Of a DNA stretch of 5,149 nucleotides, positions 1 through 5,084 are shown piece by piece. Both the position numbers and the translations under genes were made by a program. The notes under the pieces were generated by a model. It did not search any database and had not been told where the DNA came from. It saw nothing but the letters and a program-made list of their open reading frames with translations. The DNA is from Candidatus Peribacterales bacterium (GTDB lineage Bacteria; Patescibacteriota; Gracilibacteria; Peribacterales; Peribacteraceae): positions 1-5,149 of the forward strand of contig JAGVCI010000038.1 in the NCBI GenBank assembly GCA_020059985.1, read 5' to 3'. Within the stretch, counting starts at the first letter, position 1, and every line of letters starts with the position of its first letter.

Positions 1-1
1 A

Positions 2-253
2 CCGACATGGGAGGAACTCAATATTCCTCAGCCGTATCGTTTGGCTTTGGAATTAGGGATTACCGAAGAGCGCGATGTCGGTGTCCGAAGGATCAATACT
101 GTTCAGGCACTTGTTGCACTCTCTGCAAGACAGGTGATGCTCTATCCGAATATCAAAGGCGGTGGCATTTCTGTAATCCGCACAGCACTCGCGAGGTTTG
201 AACTTCGTCTTAAAGGAGATCAAGGGCCGATTGAGGAAGAGGGCAATTCTTGA
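2..253 (+). CDS. 3' end of a gene with an RNA polymerase alpha-CTD-like (helix-hairpin-helix) C-terminus
   Basis: Open reading frame running in from before the window and ending at TGA (251-253); 83 residues are visible. A TTG at 41 is in frame, but the frame continues upstream without a stop, so this is best read as a truncated gene. The visible part resembles the C-terminal domain of RNA polymerase alpha: an INTVQALVALS stretch matches the family pattern 'I-x-T-V-x-x-L-x-x-L-S', and PNIKGGGISVIRTAL matches 'P-N-[LI]-G-K-K-S-L-x-E-I-K-x-x-L', followed by a FELRLK-like end. That domain binds DNA or protein through helix-hairpin-helix motifs. It is probably not rpoA itself, because rplQ does not follow and the fit is loose. 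It may be an unrelated regulator or DNA-binding protein carrying the same fold. The rest of the protein is outside the window and its function is unknown. The resemblance was judged by eye only. Confidence 0.5.
   Translation, partial: PTWEELNIPQPYRLALELGITEERDVGVRRINTVQALVALSARQVMLYPNIKGGGISVIRTALARFELRLKGDQGPIEEEGNS
237..243 (+). promoter_or_regulatory. Ribosome binding site supporting the TTG start of folP
   Basis: The purine run AAGAGGG ends six bases before TTG at 250, inside the 3' end of the upstream gene. It is the clearest Shine-Dalgarno-like sequence in the window and favours TTG 250 over ATG 268, which has no such sequence at the right distance. The TTGA overlap with the upstream stop suggests translational coupling. 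Confidence 0.5.
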
Positions 254-1077
254 TACGATTGTTCTCTATGTCCAACGTGCAGATCGTCGGGATCCTCAAT
301 GTCACACCGGATTCGTACTTTGACGGAGGACGCTACTCTTCTGTTGATTTAGCCGTAAAGAGGGCAGGTGAGCTTCTGCAAGAGGGCGCCGATATCATCG
401 AAATAGGAGGGGAGTCGACCGGGCCGACATCTCCGGATGTGTCACTCGAAGAGGAGCTCCGACGCACGATTCCGGTTATCCGTGCCATTCATAAGGAGTA
501 TCCGCGTGCGATGCTCTCCGTGGATACGTACAAGTCTGTTGTTGTTACTCAAGCGATTGAGGCCGGTGTGACAATGGTCAACGACGTGACGGCAGGTCGA
601 GGAGACAAAGACATGTTCGCGGTTCTCGCAAAAACCGATGCGAAGGTCATCATTATGTATGCGAAAGATCAGACACCACGTACAACTATTGCCGCAACGA
701 AATACGATGACGTGATGAAAACGGTTCATGATTTTTTGAAAGAGCGTAAAGCAACAATGGAGAAATCTGGCATTGCCGCTTCGCGGATTATTCTCGACCC
801 GGGTCTCGGGCATTTCGTCTCGAGTGATCCGCAGTACTCATTCGAAATCATTGCGCGGCTCGAAGAATTACGTGATCTCGGGTGTCCGCTTCTCCTCAGT
901 CCATCTCGCAAGTCATTCCTTGCAGGCACGGAAAACCTTGGCCCCGGCGAGCGTCTCTCTGGGACCATCGTGTGCTCGGCCATTGCCGTATTGCATGGCG
1001 CGACGTTTATTCGTACGCACGATGTTCTCCCCGTGCGCAGAGCATGTACCGTCGCACAAGAAATCCTTCTCGCATAA
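250..1077 (+). CDS. folP: Dihydropteroate synthase (divergent)
   Basis: Cytoplasmic TIM-barrel enzyme that joins p-aminobenzoate to dihydropterin pyrophosphate to make dihydropteroate in folate synthesis. It is 275 residues from TTG 250, or 269 from ATG 268; normal length for the family. Visible motifs in order (TTG numbering): ILNVTPDS at 15-22, GGEST at 53-57, SVDTYKS at 90-96, NDVTAG at 111-116, ILDPGLG at 181-187, SPSRKS at 217-222, and R255-T-H257-D near the end. The pterin-site Asn17, Asp92, Asn111, Asp183 and Lys221 and the phosphate-binding Arg/His pair are kept. Differences: the usual STRP of loop 2 reads STGP, the common MHMxG segment reads MYAKD, and GFGK reads GHFVS. These may mark a lineage-specific branch. 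It overlaps the preceding gene by four bases (TTGA) and converges with the minus-strand pair, with 17 bases between. No other folate gene is visible, so the family is sure but use in a full folate pathway is not. Confidence 0.88.
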   Translation: MIRLFSMSNVQIVGILNVTPDSYFDGGRYSSVDLAVKRAGELLQEGADIIEIGGESTGPTSPDVSLEEELRRTIPVIRAIHKEYPRAMLSVDTYKSVVVTQAIEAGVTMVNDVTAGRGDKDMFAVLAKTDAKVIIMYAKDQTPRTTIAATKYDDVMKTVHDFLKERKATMEKSGIAASRIILDPGLGHFVSSDPQYSFEIIARLEELRDLGCPLLLSPSRKSFLAGTENLGPGERLSGTIVCSAIAVLHGATFIRTHDVLPVRRACTVAQEILLA

Positions 1078-1094
1078 GCGATGCTCGAATGTGC

Positions 1095-1898
1095 TTAGAA
1101 GAATGTGACCAGACCTGCGATGGCGCCGCTCGAGACGATGACGAGAAGTCCGATGAGAACGCGGAGCAGTAGACCTTTTGCTTTTTGGTATTGGTCGTCG
1201 TTTCCGACGTTGAAAATCATCAGCAGTCCGGCGTAGATGATGATGACGACGGCGACGAGTGCCATGAACGCCATAAGCGCTCCGACGATTGTCGCGATCT
1301 CGGTGATTATCGGGCCAGGATTCTTCTGCGTGATGAACGCGTCAGTAAATGCTGCTTTCGCAGTGAGGAGAATAATACCTCCTGCGACTCCGAGAACCGT
1401 GCGACGCAATTCGGTGATTCCTGCTTCGGACCCAAAGCTCGCAACTGCGCGGAGTCCGCTCACAACAATCATGAGCACGGCTGCGGTTGCGACCGAGACT
1501 TCGAACCAACGAATGAGTCCGCGGATCTCATCTCCAATATTCGCAGCCATTCCACTTGGGCTACTGATGATGTTTGTATTTCCGAAAATTGCATCCGAGA
1601 TCGGTCCGGCAATATTTACCAGCACGATGGCCACGAGTGCGCCGACAATGGTGCGGCGTGATCGACCAATCTGTTCTTCGGTTTGTTCAACTACCAGGTT
1701 AAACCCTGCACGTGCAATCAATACCACAGCGACGATAGTGACGAGCGGTGTAAATGCTCCAGCAATATTGACCAATATCTCTCCAAAGGTGTCCCCACCC
1801 AGGATCGATCCTATGGGGTTGGATGCGTTTGTGGCAGCGTTGACCGTTTCCGGGGGTGCAGCGAGCGCTTTCTCGATGAAGGTGAGGAGTGCATACAT
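1095..1898 (-). CDS. Polytopic membrane protein with three TrbC/VirB2-like pilin hairpins (second gene of pair)
   Basis: 267 residues. About six membrane helices fall in three hairpins: roughly 45-70/83-104, 127-154/167-185 and 200-229/242-266. Each hairpin has a short loop that starts acidic and ends basic (EQTEEQIGRSRR, SEAGITELRR, NDDQYQKAK). The loop follows an [A/S]-G dipeptide (64-65, 147-148, 223-224) and leads into an I/L-rich second helix. The third module (YAGLLMIFNVGNDD) is most like single-hairpin TrbC/VirB2-family pilins, which sit in the inner membrane with termini outside and a basic loop inside. The N-terminus (MYALLTFIEKALA/APPE) could be a weak signal peptide but lacks an early positive charge. 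Residues 15-40 and 105-124 are polar and Gly/Ser/Asn-rich, probably extracytoplasmic. The gene follows its partner after TAA-CCC, in the same frame and without a Shine-Dalgarno sequence, so it is probably co-transcribed and coupled. A pilus, secretion or other envelope role is inference; no partner ATPase is in view. Confidence 0.72.
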   Translation of the reverse strand: MYALLTFIEKALAAPPETVNAATNASNPIGSILGGDTFGEILVNIAGAFTPLVTIVAVVLIARAGFNLVVEQTEEQIGRSRRTIVGALVAIVLVNIAGPISDAIFGNTNIISSPSGMAANIGDEIRGLIRWFEVSVATAAVLMIVVSGLRAVASFGSEAGITELRRTVLGVAGGIILLTAKAAFTDAFITQKNPGPIITEIATIVGALMAFMALVAVVIIIYAGLLMIFNVGNDDQYQKAKGLLLRVLIGLLVIVSSGAIAGLVTFF

Positions 1899-1901
1899 GG
1901 G

Positions 1902-2687
1902 TTACAGATTGATGAAGAGCACAACTATGGAATATGACATGAATACAACAATGAGTGTGACAACACCCGCGAGAATACTTTTTTTCGCTCTTTCCTTCAG
2001 GGTGTCGTTTGCTGAGACGACCAGCATGACGCCACCTGCGAGGATAGAGATGACAGCGAAGAACCCGACAAGTGTCGCGAGGAATTTCGTTATACCTGCA
2101 AGCTCCGTCGGCAGAATGTTTGGATTATTTGTTTGGTTGAATGCTGCCACCATTTTTACGGCGAGCACCACAATCGCGACACCGATAAGCGCTTGAATAA
2201 AACGCGTGCGCGCAGTGGTGAATTGGCTTTCATCTTGAGCGAGAATCATACGTGCGCCCTGGATGGTCATGGTGACGAGAAGCGCGGTTGCGAGAATTGC
2301 CATGAAAAATCCCAGAATGGGATTGAAAATCCTCGTCTCCAAAAGAGTTTCATCGACAATCTCCGCACCAAACTGAGTGAAGCTATTGGCGATGAAAAAC
2401 GCCCCAGCAACGAAGATGGATCCGATAATCGCCTGACCAAATGACGCCTTCACCTCGGTTTGTTCATTCTCTTCGCCACTGGAAAGAAGTAATTTTCCGG
2501 CATAGAACACAATCATCGCGAAGATAAATCCTGCGAAAGCAAACGACGCGGGAAGCGACAGTGCCGTCGTGATCTTCCCTGCGAGGTTGGGCTCACAGCT
2601 CAGAGAGCCGATGGGACATGCAGGAAAAGTAACTGCCGCAGCAGAGAGCGGCATGATGAGCCCGAGGATGATCGCGAGAATTCGCAT
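1902..2687 (-). CDS. Signal-peptide-bearing membrane protein with three TrbC/VirB2-like pilin hairpins (first gene of pair)
   Basis: 261 residues. A convincing signal peptide (MRILAIILGLIMPLSAAA, cut near residue 18) is followed by a short segment with two cysteines, C24 and C31, that could form a disulfide outside the cytoplasm. Three hairpins follow: helices about 46-69/83-104, 121-149/162-184 and 199-225/237-260. Each has a [A/Q]-G dipeptide (63-64, 143-144, 217-218), a polar loop (GEENEQTEVK, QDESQFTTARTR, ANDTLKERAKK) and a second hydrophobic helix. The third hairpin (AGGVMLVVSANDTLKERAKK) is the most typical of TrbC/VirB2-type pilins of Patescibacteria. The modules recur every 74-80 residues, suggesting tandem duplication. 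The start is fixed by the signal peptide and by a promoter ten bases upstream. It heads a two-gene unit with the downstream homologue at 1095-1898. Function is unproven: possible pilus or type IV secretion-like envelope component. Confidence 0.75.
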   Translation of the reverse strand: MRILAIILGLIMPLSAAAVTFPACPIGSLSCEPNLAGKITTALSLPASFAFAGFIFAMIVFYAGKLLLSSGEENEQTEVKASFGQAIIGSIFVAGAFFIANSFTQFGAEIVDETLLETRIFNPILGFFMAILATALLVTMTIQGARMILAQDESQFTTARTRFIQALIGVAIVVLAVKMVAAFNQTNNPNILPTELAGITKFLATLVGFFAVISILAGGVMLVVSANDTLKERAKKSILAGVVTLIVVFMSYSIVVLFINL

Positions 2688-2697
2688 AAATCCTCAT

Positions 2698-2727
2698 ATT
2701 GTAGCAGAAAACTGGCACTTTTGTCAG
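2698..2727 (-). promoter_or_regulatory. Sigma-70-type promoter for the pilin-like gene pair
   Basis: On the minus strand, CTGACA (2727-2722, five of six matches to TTGACA) and TACAAT (2703-2698, five of six to TATAAT) are 18 bases apart. Only ten bases separate the -10 box from the ATG at 2687, so the expected transcript start lies about 3-5 bases before the start codon. This implies a leaderless or near-leaderless mRNA. A GAGG sits just upstream of the ATG but would lie at or outside the 5' end. Confidence 0.6.
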
Positions 2728-2730
2728 TGC
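2715..2730. repeat. Short inverted repeat overlapping the -35 box
   Basis: GCACT (2715-2719) and AGTGC (2726-2730) form a perfect 5-bp inverted repeat around a 6-base spacer. It overlaps the minus-strand -35 box (2722-2727). It could be a repressor site, but five base pairs may be chance. Confidence 0.25.
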
Positions 2731-2770
2731 TTTGTATCTCCAAAATCGACTGAAATACCTGAGAAAAGTG

Positions 2771-2799
2771 ATACTAAAATATATTATTTAATTTAGTCT
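2771..2799. repeat. AT-rich imperfect palindrome in the divergent intergenic region
   Basis: ACTAAA (2773-2778) and TTTAGT (2792-2797) are inverted, with the pairing resuming as TA/TA after one A-A mismatch. The centre (ATATTATTT) is pure A/T, in contrast to the balanced flanks. It lies about 25 bases upstream of the proposed -35 box of the plus-strand gene and about 45 bases from that of the minus-strand gene. It could be a regulator site, an UP-like element, or merely AT-rich intergenic DNA. No gene is seen in 2688-2861. Confidence 0.3.
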
Positions 2800-2824
2800 A
2801 CAAATGATCGAACAGCATCGCGTC

Positions 2825-2853
2825 TTGTGATTAAGCCCACAAAAAGGCACAAT
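2825..2853 (+). promoter_or_regulatory. Candidate promoter for the Bax-inhibitor-1 family gene
   Basis: TTGTGA (2825-2830, four of six matches to the -35 consensus) and CACAAT (2848-2853, four of six to the -10 consensus) are separated by 17 bases, the preferred spacing. Eight bases follow before the ATG at 2862, so transcription would start at or just before the start codon. No Shine-Dalgarno sequence precedes the ATG, in keeping with a leaderless mRNA. Confidence 0.42.
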
Positions 2854-2861
2854 GCTGGTCT

Positions 2862-3551
2862 ATGGATAAAGCACATGTTCTTGGACGTCCGGCTACGATC
2901 AATTCTTCAGTCGAAGCACAGGTCTACGGCCTTTTTGCGCTAGCCCTCGCGCTCACGGCGCTCGGGGTCTTCCTCGGCATGGTCTTCGCACCACTGCTTT
3001 TTTCCACTGGCGTGATCTTTGCGTTCGTCATCGCAGAACTCATCATCATCTTCACCGCACGATGGTGGGTGGAGAGTTCTCCGCTGAACATCATTCTCTT
3101 CGGCGCATTTCCGCTGATCTCCGGTATCACGATCACGCCGTACTTGATTCTCGTCCTCACGGGGTACGCAAACGGTGCGTCTATCTTGCTCAACGCATTT
3201 CTCTCAACTGCTGCCATGGCAGGTGCGGGCGCTGTCTTCGTCCGCATGACGACGTGGAATTTATCGGTCTTGAGTCGTGCACTCTTTCTCAGTTTGCTCG
3301 GACTCATCGCGTTTTCCATCGTGCAAATTTTCGTTCCTTCACTCCGTACAACACAGATCGAAATGATGATTTCTGGAATCAGCATCGTGATTTTTGCACT
3401 CTTCACGGTCTTCGATCTCCAGCGTATCCAGACGCTTTCGCGTACCGGAGTGAGTCCGTTCTTCCTCGCACTCAGTCTGTACTTGGACATCTTCAATCTC
3501 TTCCTCTCCATCGTTCGGTTCATGGTGGCGATCTCCGGAAATAGGAGATAG
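2862..3551 (+). CDS. Bax-inhibitor-1/YetJ (UPF0005, TMBIM) family membrane protein
   Basis: 229 residues; usual bacterial length for the family. Seven membrane helices are visible, roughly 21-43, 45-67, 74-97, 103-125, 136-158, 167-187 and 198-222, with a short N-terminal tail ending SSVEAQVYGLFALALALTALG. The family signature is clear at the C-terminus: TVFDLQRIQ (182-190) and LYLDIFNLFLSIVRFM (206-221). Asp185 and Asp209 are 24 residues apart, as are the two pH-sensing aspartates of Bacillus subtilis YetJ (Asp171/Asp195), which gate a calcium leak. A role in pH-dependent calcium leak or membrane-protein homeostasis is known for relatives and inferred here. The start has no Shine-Dalgarno sequence, and a promoter-like pair lies just upstream. 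The TAG stop forms the first bases of the hairpin that follows. The gene diverges from the pilin-like pair, with no evident functional link. Confidence 0.88.
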   Translation: MDKAHVLGRPATINSSVEAQVYGLFALALALTALGVFLGMVFAPLLFSTGVIFAFVIAELIIIFTARWWVESSPLNIILFGAFPLISGITITPYLILVLTGYANGASILLNAFLSTAAMAGAGAVFVRMTTWNLSVLSRALFLSLLGLIAFSIVQIFVPSLRTTQIEMMISGISIVIFALFTVFDLQRIQTLSRTGVSPFFLALSLYLDIFNLFLSIVRFMVAISGNRR

Positions 3552-3611
3552 CTTCTTAGGCGTGACGTTATTCACTGTGTGATTTTGGCGTCACAAAGCC
3601 CTAAGAAGCTA
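3549..3611. repeat. Long stem-loop between the BI-1 gene and the bL32-nusB-rnc cluster
   Basis: A perfect 12-bp inverted repeat, TAGCTTCTTAGG (3549-3560) and CCTAAGAAGCTA (3600-3611), encloses a second 6-bp arm pair, GTGACG (3562-3567) and CGTCAC (3589-3594). Inside that is a small TCAC/GTGA hairpin (3572-3575/3579-3582). The left arm begins at the TAG stop codon of the preceding gene. No T-tract follows the right arm directly, so it is not a classic intrinsic terminator. It could be an RNA-processing or mRNA 3'-end element, or a mobile repeat. Confidence 0.7.
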
Positions 3612-3626
3612 AGAAGCTAACCAGCT
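3595..3626 (+). repeat. Tandem 8-base repeat (AAGAAGCT)
   Basis: Four 8-base units run in phase: AAAGCCCT, AAGAAGCT, AAGAAGCT and AACCAGCT, then AAAACC. The middle units are identical and overlap the right arm of the hairpin. A related run in opposite orientation lies at 5091-5118, so this is a dispersed intergenic repeat family within the window. Confidence 0.6.
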
Positions 3627-3644
3627 AAAACCTTCAACTTTTTC

Positions 3645-3673
3645 TTTACTCGGTCTAGGTTTCCCTTTAGCCT
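3645..3673 (+). promoter_or_regulatory. Weak candidate promoter for the bL32-like gene
   Basis: TTTACT (3645-3650, four of six) and TAGCCT (3668-3673, three of six) are 17 bases apart, leaving ten bases before the ATG at 3684. The match is weak. It is listed because it repeats the short-leader spacing seen for two other genes here and because an upstream hairpin makes independent transcription plausible. Confidence 0.25.
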
Positions 3674-3683
3674 CTCCGCACAA

Positions 3684-3869
3684 ATGTCCAAGCGCCCCAC
3701 CCCCAAGAAACGGCGAGCGAAATCCAAAGGACGCCACCAGCGTGGTGTCTACGAGGCGAAGCAGATTAAGCGGCTGCGCAACCGTCAACAGTCCCCCTAC
3801 GCTCTTCCTGTTGGACCGCGTGACGCGGAAGGCAAAGCGCTCGAGGGGATCACGCGCATCAAAGCGTAA
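3684..3869 (+). CDS. rpmF: Small basic protein, probable ribosomal protein bL32
   Basis: 61 residues, very rich in Lys/Arg over the first 33. The N-terminus (MSKRPTPKKRRAKSKGR) resembles bL32, which typically begins with a P-K-(K/R)-(K/R)-x-S-K-S-(K/R) tract that threads into 23S rRNA in the 50S subunit. Position supports this: it lies just before nusB and rnc, a context I associate with rpmF in small-genome bacteria. The C-terminal half (SPYALPVGPRDAEGKALEG) has no cysteine, so it lacks the CxxC...CxxC zinc ribbon of many bL32 proteins; zinc-free forms, as in E. coli, are known. The usual RR(S/A)H segment is not clear (GRHQRGVY at best). An unrelated RNA-binding protein is possible. The ATG has no Shine-Dalgarno sequence; the preceding 40 bases are pyrimidine-rich. 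It is followed by 71 bases before nusB. Confidence 0.55.
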   Translation: MSKRPTPKKRRAKSKGRHQRGVYEAKQIKRLRNRQQSPYALPVGPRDAEGKALEGITRIKA

Positions 3870-3940
3870 GGTCTTTACGACTTGCGCCTAGGGGCCTCCT
3901 GCCTTCATGCTGCGGTTGTTCCTTCCCTGTTCTTTCTTCT

Positions 3941-4348
3941 ATGGCTCGTCGCCGTCATCTCTCTCGGGTCGCAGTCATGCAAGTCCTTTTCGAAATGGAG
4001 CGCAGACAGGCGGACCCCATAGAAGCGTTGGAACGAAATCTCGCCGAGCTTGGCGGAGCTGACGAAGAATTTGCGATGAATCTTTTGGAGGGGACGCTGC
4101 TTCGGGAACAGGAGATTAAGGACGCAGTGCAGAAACATGCACCGGATTGGTCACTCGACCGCATGGATCCTATCTCACGTTGTGTACTCCTTTTTGGTGC
4201 GTACGAGCTTCTTTTCGGGAACGATGCGCCTCCGGCGGTGGTCATGGACGAGGCCATTGAAATCGCAAAGGAGTTTGGAACGTCCGAGAGTGGTAAATTT
4301 GTGAATGGAGTACTGAATGCCATAGCACATAGCGTGCAGCCCAAATAA
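3941..4348 (+). CDS. nusB: Transcription antitermination factor NusB
   Basis: 135 residues; normal length for the all-helical NusB fold. NusB pairs with ribosomal protein S10 (NusE) to bind boxA in rRNA leader transcripts and helps RNA polymerase read through rRNA operons. Visible signatures: the basic N-terminal helix RRRHLSRVAVMQVLFEME (3-20), then W70-S-L-D-R with DPISRCVLLFGAYELLF (76-92), then the hallmark VVMDEAIEIAKEFGTSESGKFVNGVL (100-125), matching the family pattern 'INEAVELAKxFG..xSxKFVNGVL'. It lies between the bL32-like gene and rnc, with gaps of 71 and 37 bases, so probably one transcription unit joining rRNA synthesis and processing. There is no Shine-Dalgarno sequence; the 20 bases before ATG are almost all pyrimidines, and no alternative start fits better. 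Confidence 0.95.
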   Translation: MARRRHLSRVAVMQVLFEMERRQADPIEALERNLAELGGADEEFAMNLLEGTLLREQEIKDAVQKHAPDWSLDRMDPISRCVLLFGAYELLFGNDAPPAVVMDEAIEIAKEFGTSESGKFVNGVLNAIAHSVQPK

Positions 4349-4373
4349 CCGTAGATTGTCCTTAATTTCTCGC

Positions 4374-4379
4374 TACACT
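4374..4379 (+). promoter_or_regulatory. Possible -10 box just upstream of rnc
   Basis: TACACT (four of six matches to TATAAT) ends six bases before the ATG at 4386, the position expected for a leaderless transcript. There is no good -35 match 16-18 bases upstream, so rnc may instead rely on read-through from nusB. Confidence 0.22.
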
Positions 4380-4385
4380 GACCGC

Positions 4386-5078
4386 ATGTCCGAACCTTCT
4401 TCCTTCGTTCTCCTCGAGAAAGCGATCGGCATCAATTTCCGAAATAAGGATTTGCTGGCGCAAGCGCTCACGCATCGAAGCGCCGTGCGCGGAAAGCCAG
4501 GGAAGAAGCACAACGAACGTTTTGAATTCCTCGGGGACGCGGTCTTAGAATTGGTCACGACCGAGTATCTCTTCCAGTTTGAAGACAAGGCCGAAGGAGA
4601 GCTCACCAACTGGCGCGCTGCCCTCGTGAAGGGCGAGCACCTGGCGTCCGTTGCGCGCGAGATCAAATTGGGTGACTACCTCTTCATGAGTCGCGGCGAA
4701 GAGGCGAGTGGTGGTCGCGACAAAGACTCCATGCTTGCGAACGCTCTTGAGGCCGTCATTGGTGCGATCTATTTGGACCAGGGTTTCGATCCTTCCAAAC
4801 ACTTCTGCGAAGAGTTCATCCTCGTACGTCTCCAGAAACTTCTTTCCCAGGGGAAACATAGGGATGAGAAGAGTGCATTTCAGGAGAAGGCTCAGGAACT
4901 CCTCAACATCACACCGCACTATCAGGTACTCGGTGAAGAGGGGCCTGATCACGACAAAGTATTCACCTGTGCGGTCTTCATTGGCGAGGAGCAGATTGCG
5001 ACGGGTACAGGGAACAGTAAACAGCGCGCAGAACAGGCTGCAGCGAAGGCGGGACTCAAAGCGAAGGGTTGGAAATAA
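4386..5078 (+). CDS. rnc: Ribonuclease III
   Basis: 230 residues from ATG 4386. The frame also has a TTG at 4356, but that would add an atypical ten-residue extension. RNase III cuts double-stranded RNA in rRNA precursors and some mRNAs, acting as a magnesium-dependent dimer in the cytoplasm. The nuclease domain (about 7-150) has ALTHRS (27-32), the signature ERFEFLGDAVLEL (44-56) with Glu47 and Asp51, and the second metal-binding segment DSMLANALEAVIGAIYLD (114-131) with Glu122. The residue equivalent to E. coli Asp114 is Asn119, a replacement I recall in other bacterial members. A double-stranded RNA-binding domain follows (about 162-228), with KSAFQEKAQ at its start and GNSKQRAEQAAAKAGL as its last helix. 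It follows nusB by 37 bases without a Shine-Dalgarno sequence. The stem-loop upstream of the cluster could be one of its substrates (inference). Confidence 0.96.
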   Translation: MSEPSSFVLLEKAIGINFRNKDLLAQALTHRSAVRGKPGKKHNERFEFLGDAVLELVTTEYLFQFEDKAEGELTNWRAALVKGEHLASVAREIKLGDYLFMSRGEEASGGRDKDSMLANALEAVIGAIYLDQGFDPSKHFCEEFILVRLQKLLSQGKHRDEKSAFQEKAQELLNITPHYQVLGEEGPDHDKVFTCAVFIGEEQIATGTGNSKQRAEQAAAKAGLKAKGWK

Positions 5079-5084
5079 AAACTA

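Noticed and set aside
250..1077. UGA recoded as glycine (Gracilibacteria/Absconditabacteria code)
   Set aside because: No gene has an internal TGA, and reading through the TGA at 251-253 gives only a short nonsense tail overlapping folP.
1066..1101. Possible terminator between the convergent folP and pilin-like genes
   Set aside because: CTTCT/AGAAG and GCAT/ATGC can pair, but the arms are short, lie mostly in coding sequence and have no T-tract on either strand.
1237..2196. Long plus-strand reading frame of 319 codons opposite the pilin-like genes
   Set aside because: Its product is a low-complexity Ala/Thr/Ile/Ser-rich sequence expected from the complement of membrane-helix codons. It spans the junction of two well-supported minus-strand genes with signal peptide, promoter and repeated modules, and shows no domain of its own.
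2804..2830. Eight-codon mini reading frame (ATG to TGA) upstream of the BI-1 gene, as a leader peptide
   Set aside because: No ribosome binding site, no attenuator-like hairpin after it, and it overlaps the proposed -35 box; easily chance.
2924..3523. Minus-strand reading frame of 199 codons opposite the BI-1 gene
   Set aside because: The plus strand encodes a clear seven-helix family protein with both signature aspartates; the antisense product has no recognisable motif.
3549..3626. CRISPR array or tRNA reading of the repeat-rich intergenic stretch
   Set aside because: Repeat units are only 8 bases, contiguous and without spacers, and no cloverleaf can be drawn. The structure is a hairpin plus tandem repeats.
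4545..4952. Minus-strand frame opposite rnc
   Set aside because: It lies wholly within RNase III, whose catalytic and RNA-binding motifs are intact on the plus strand.
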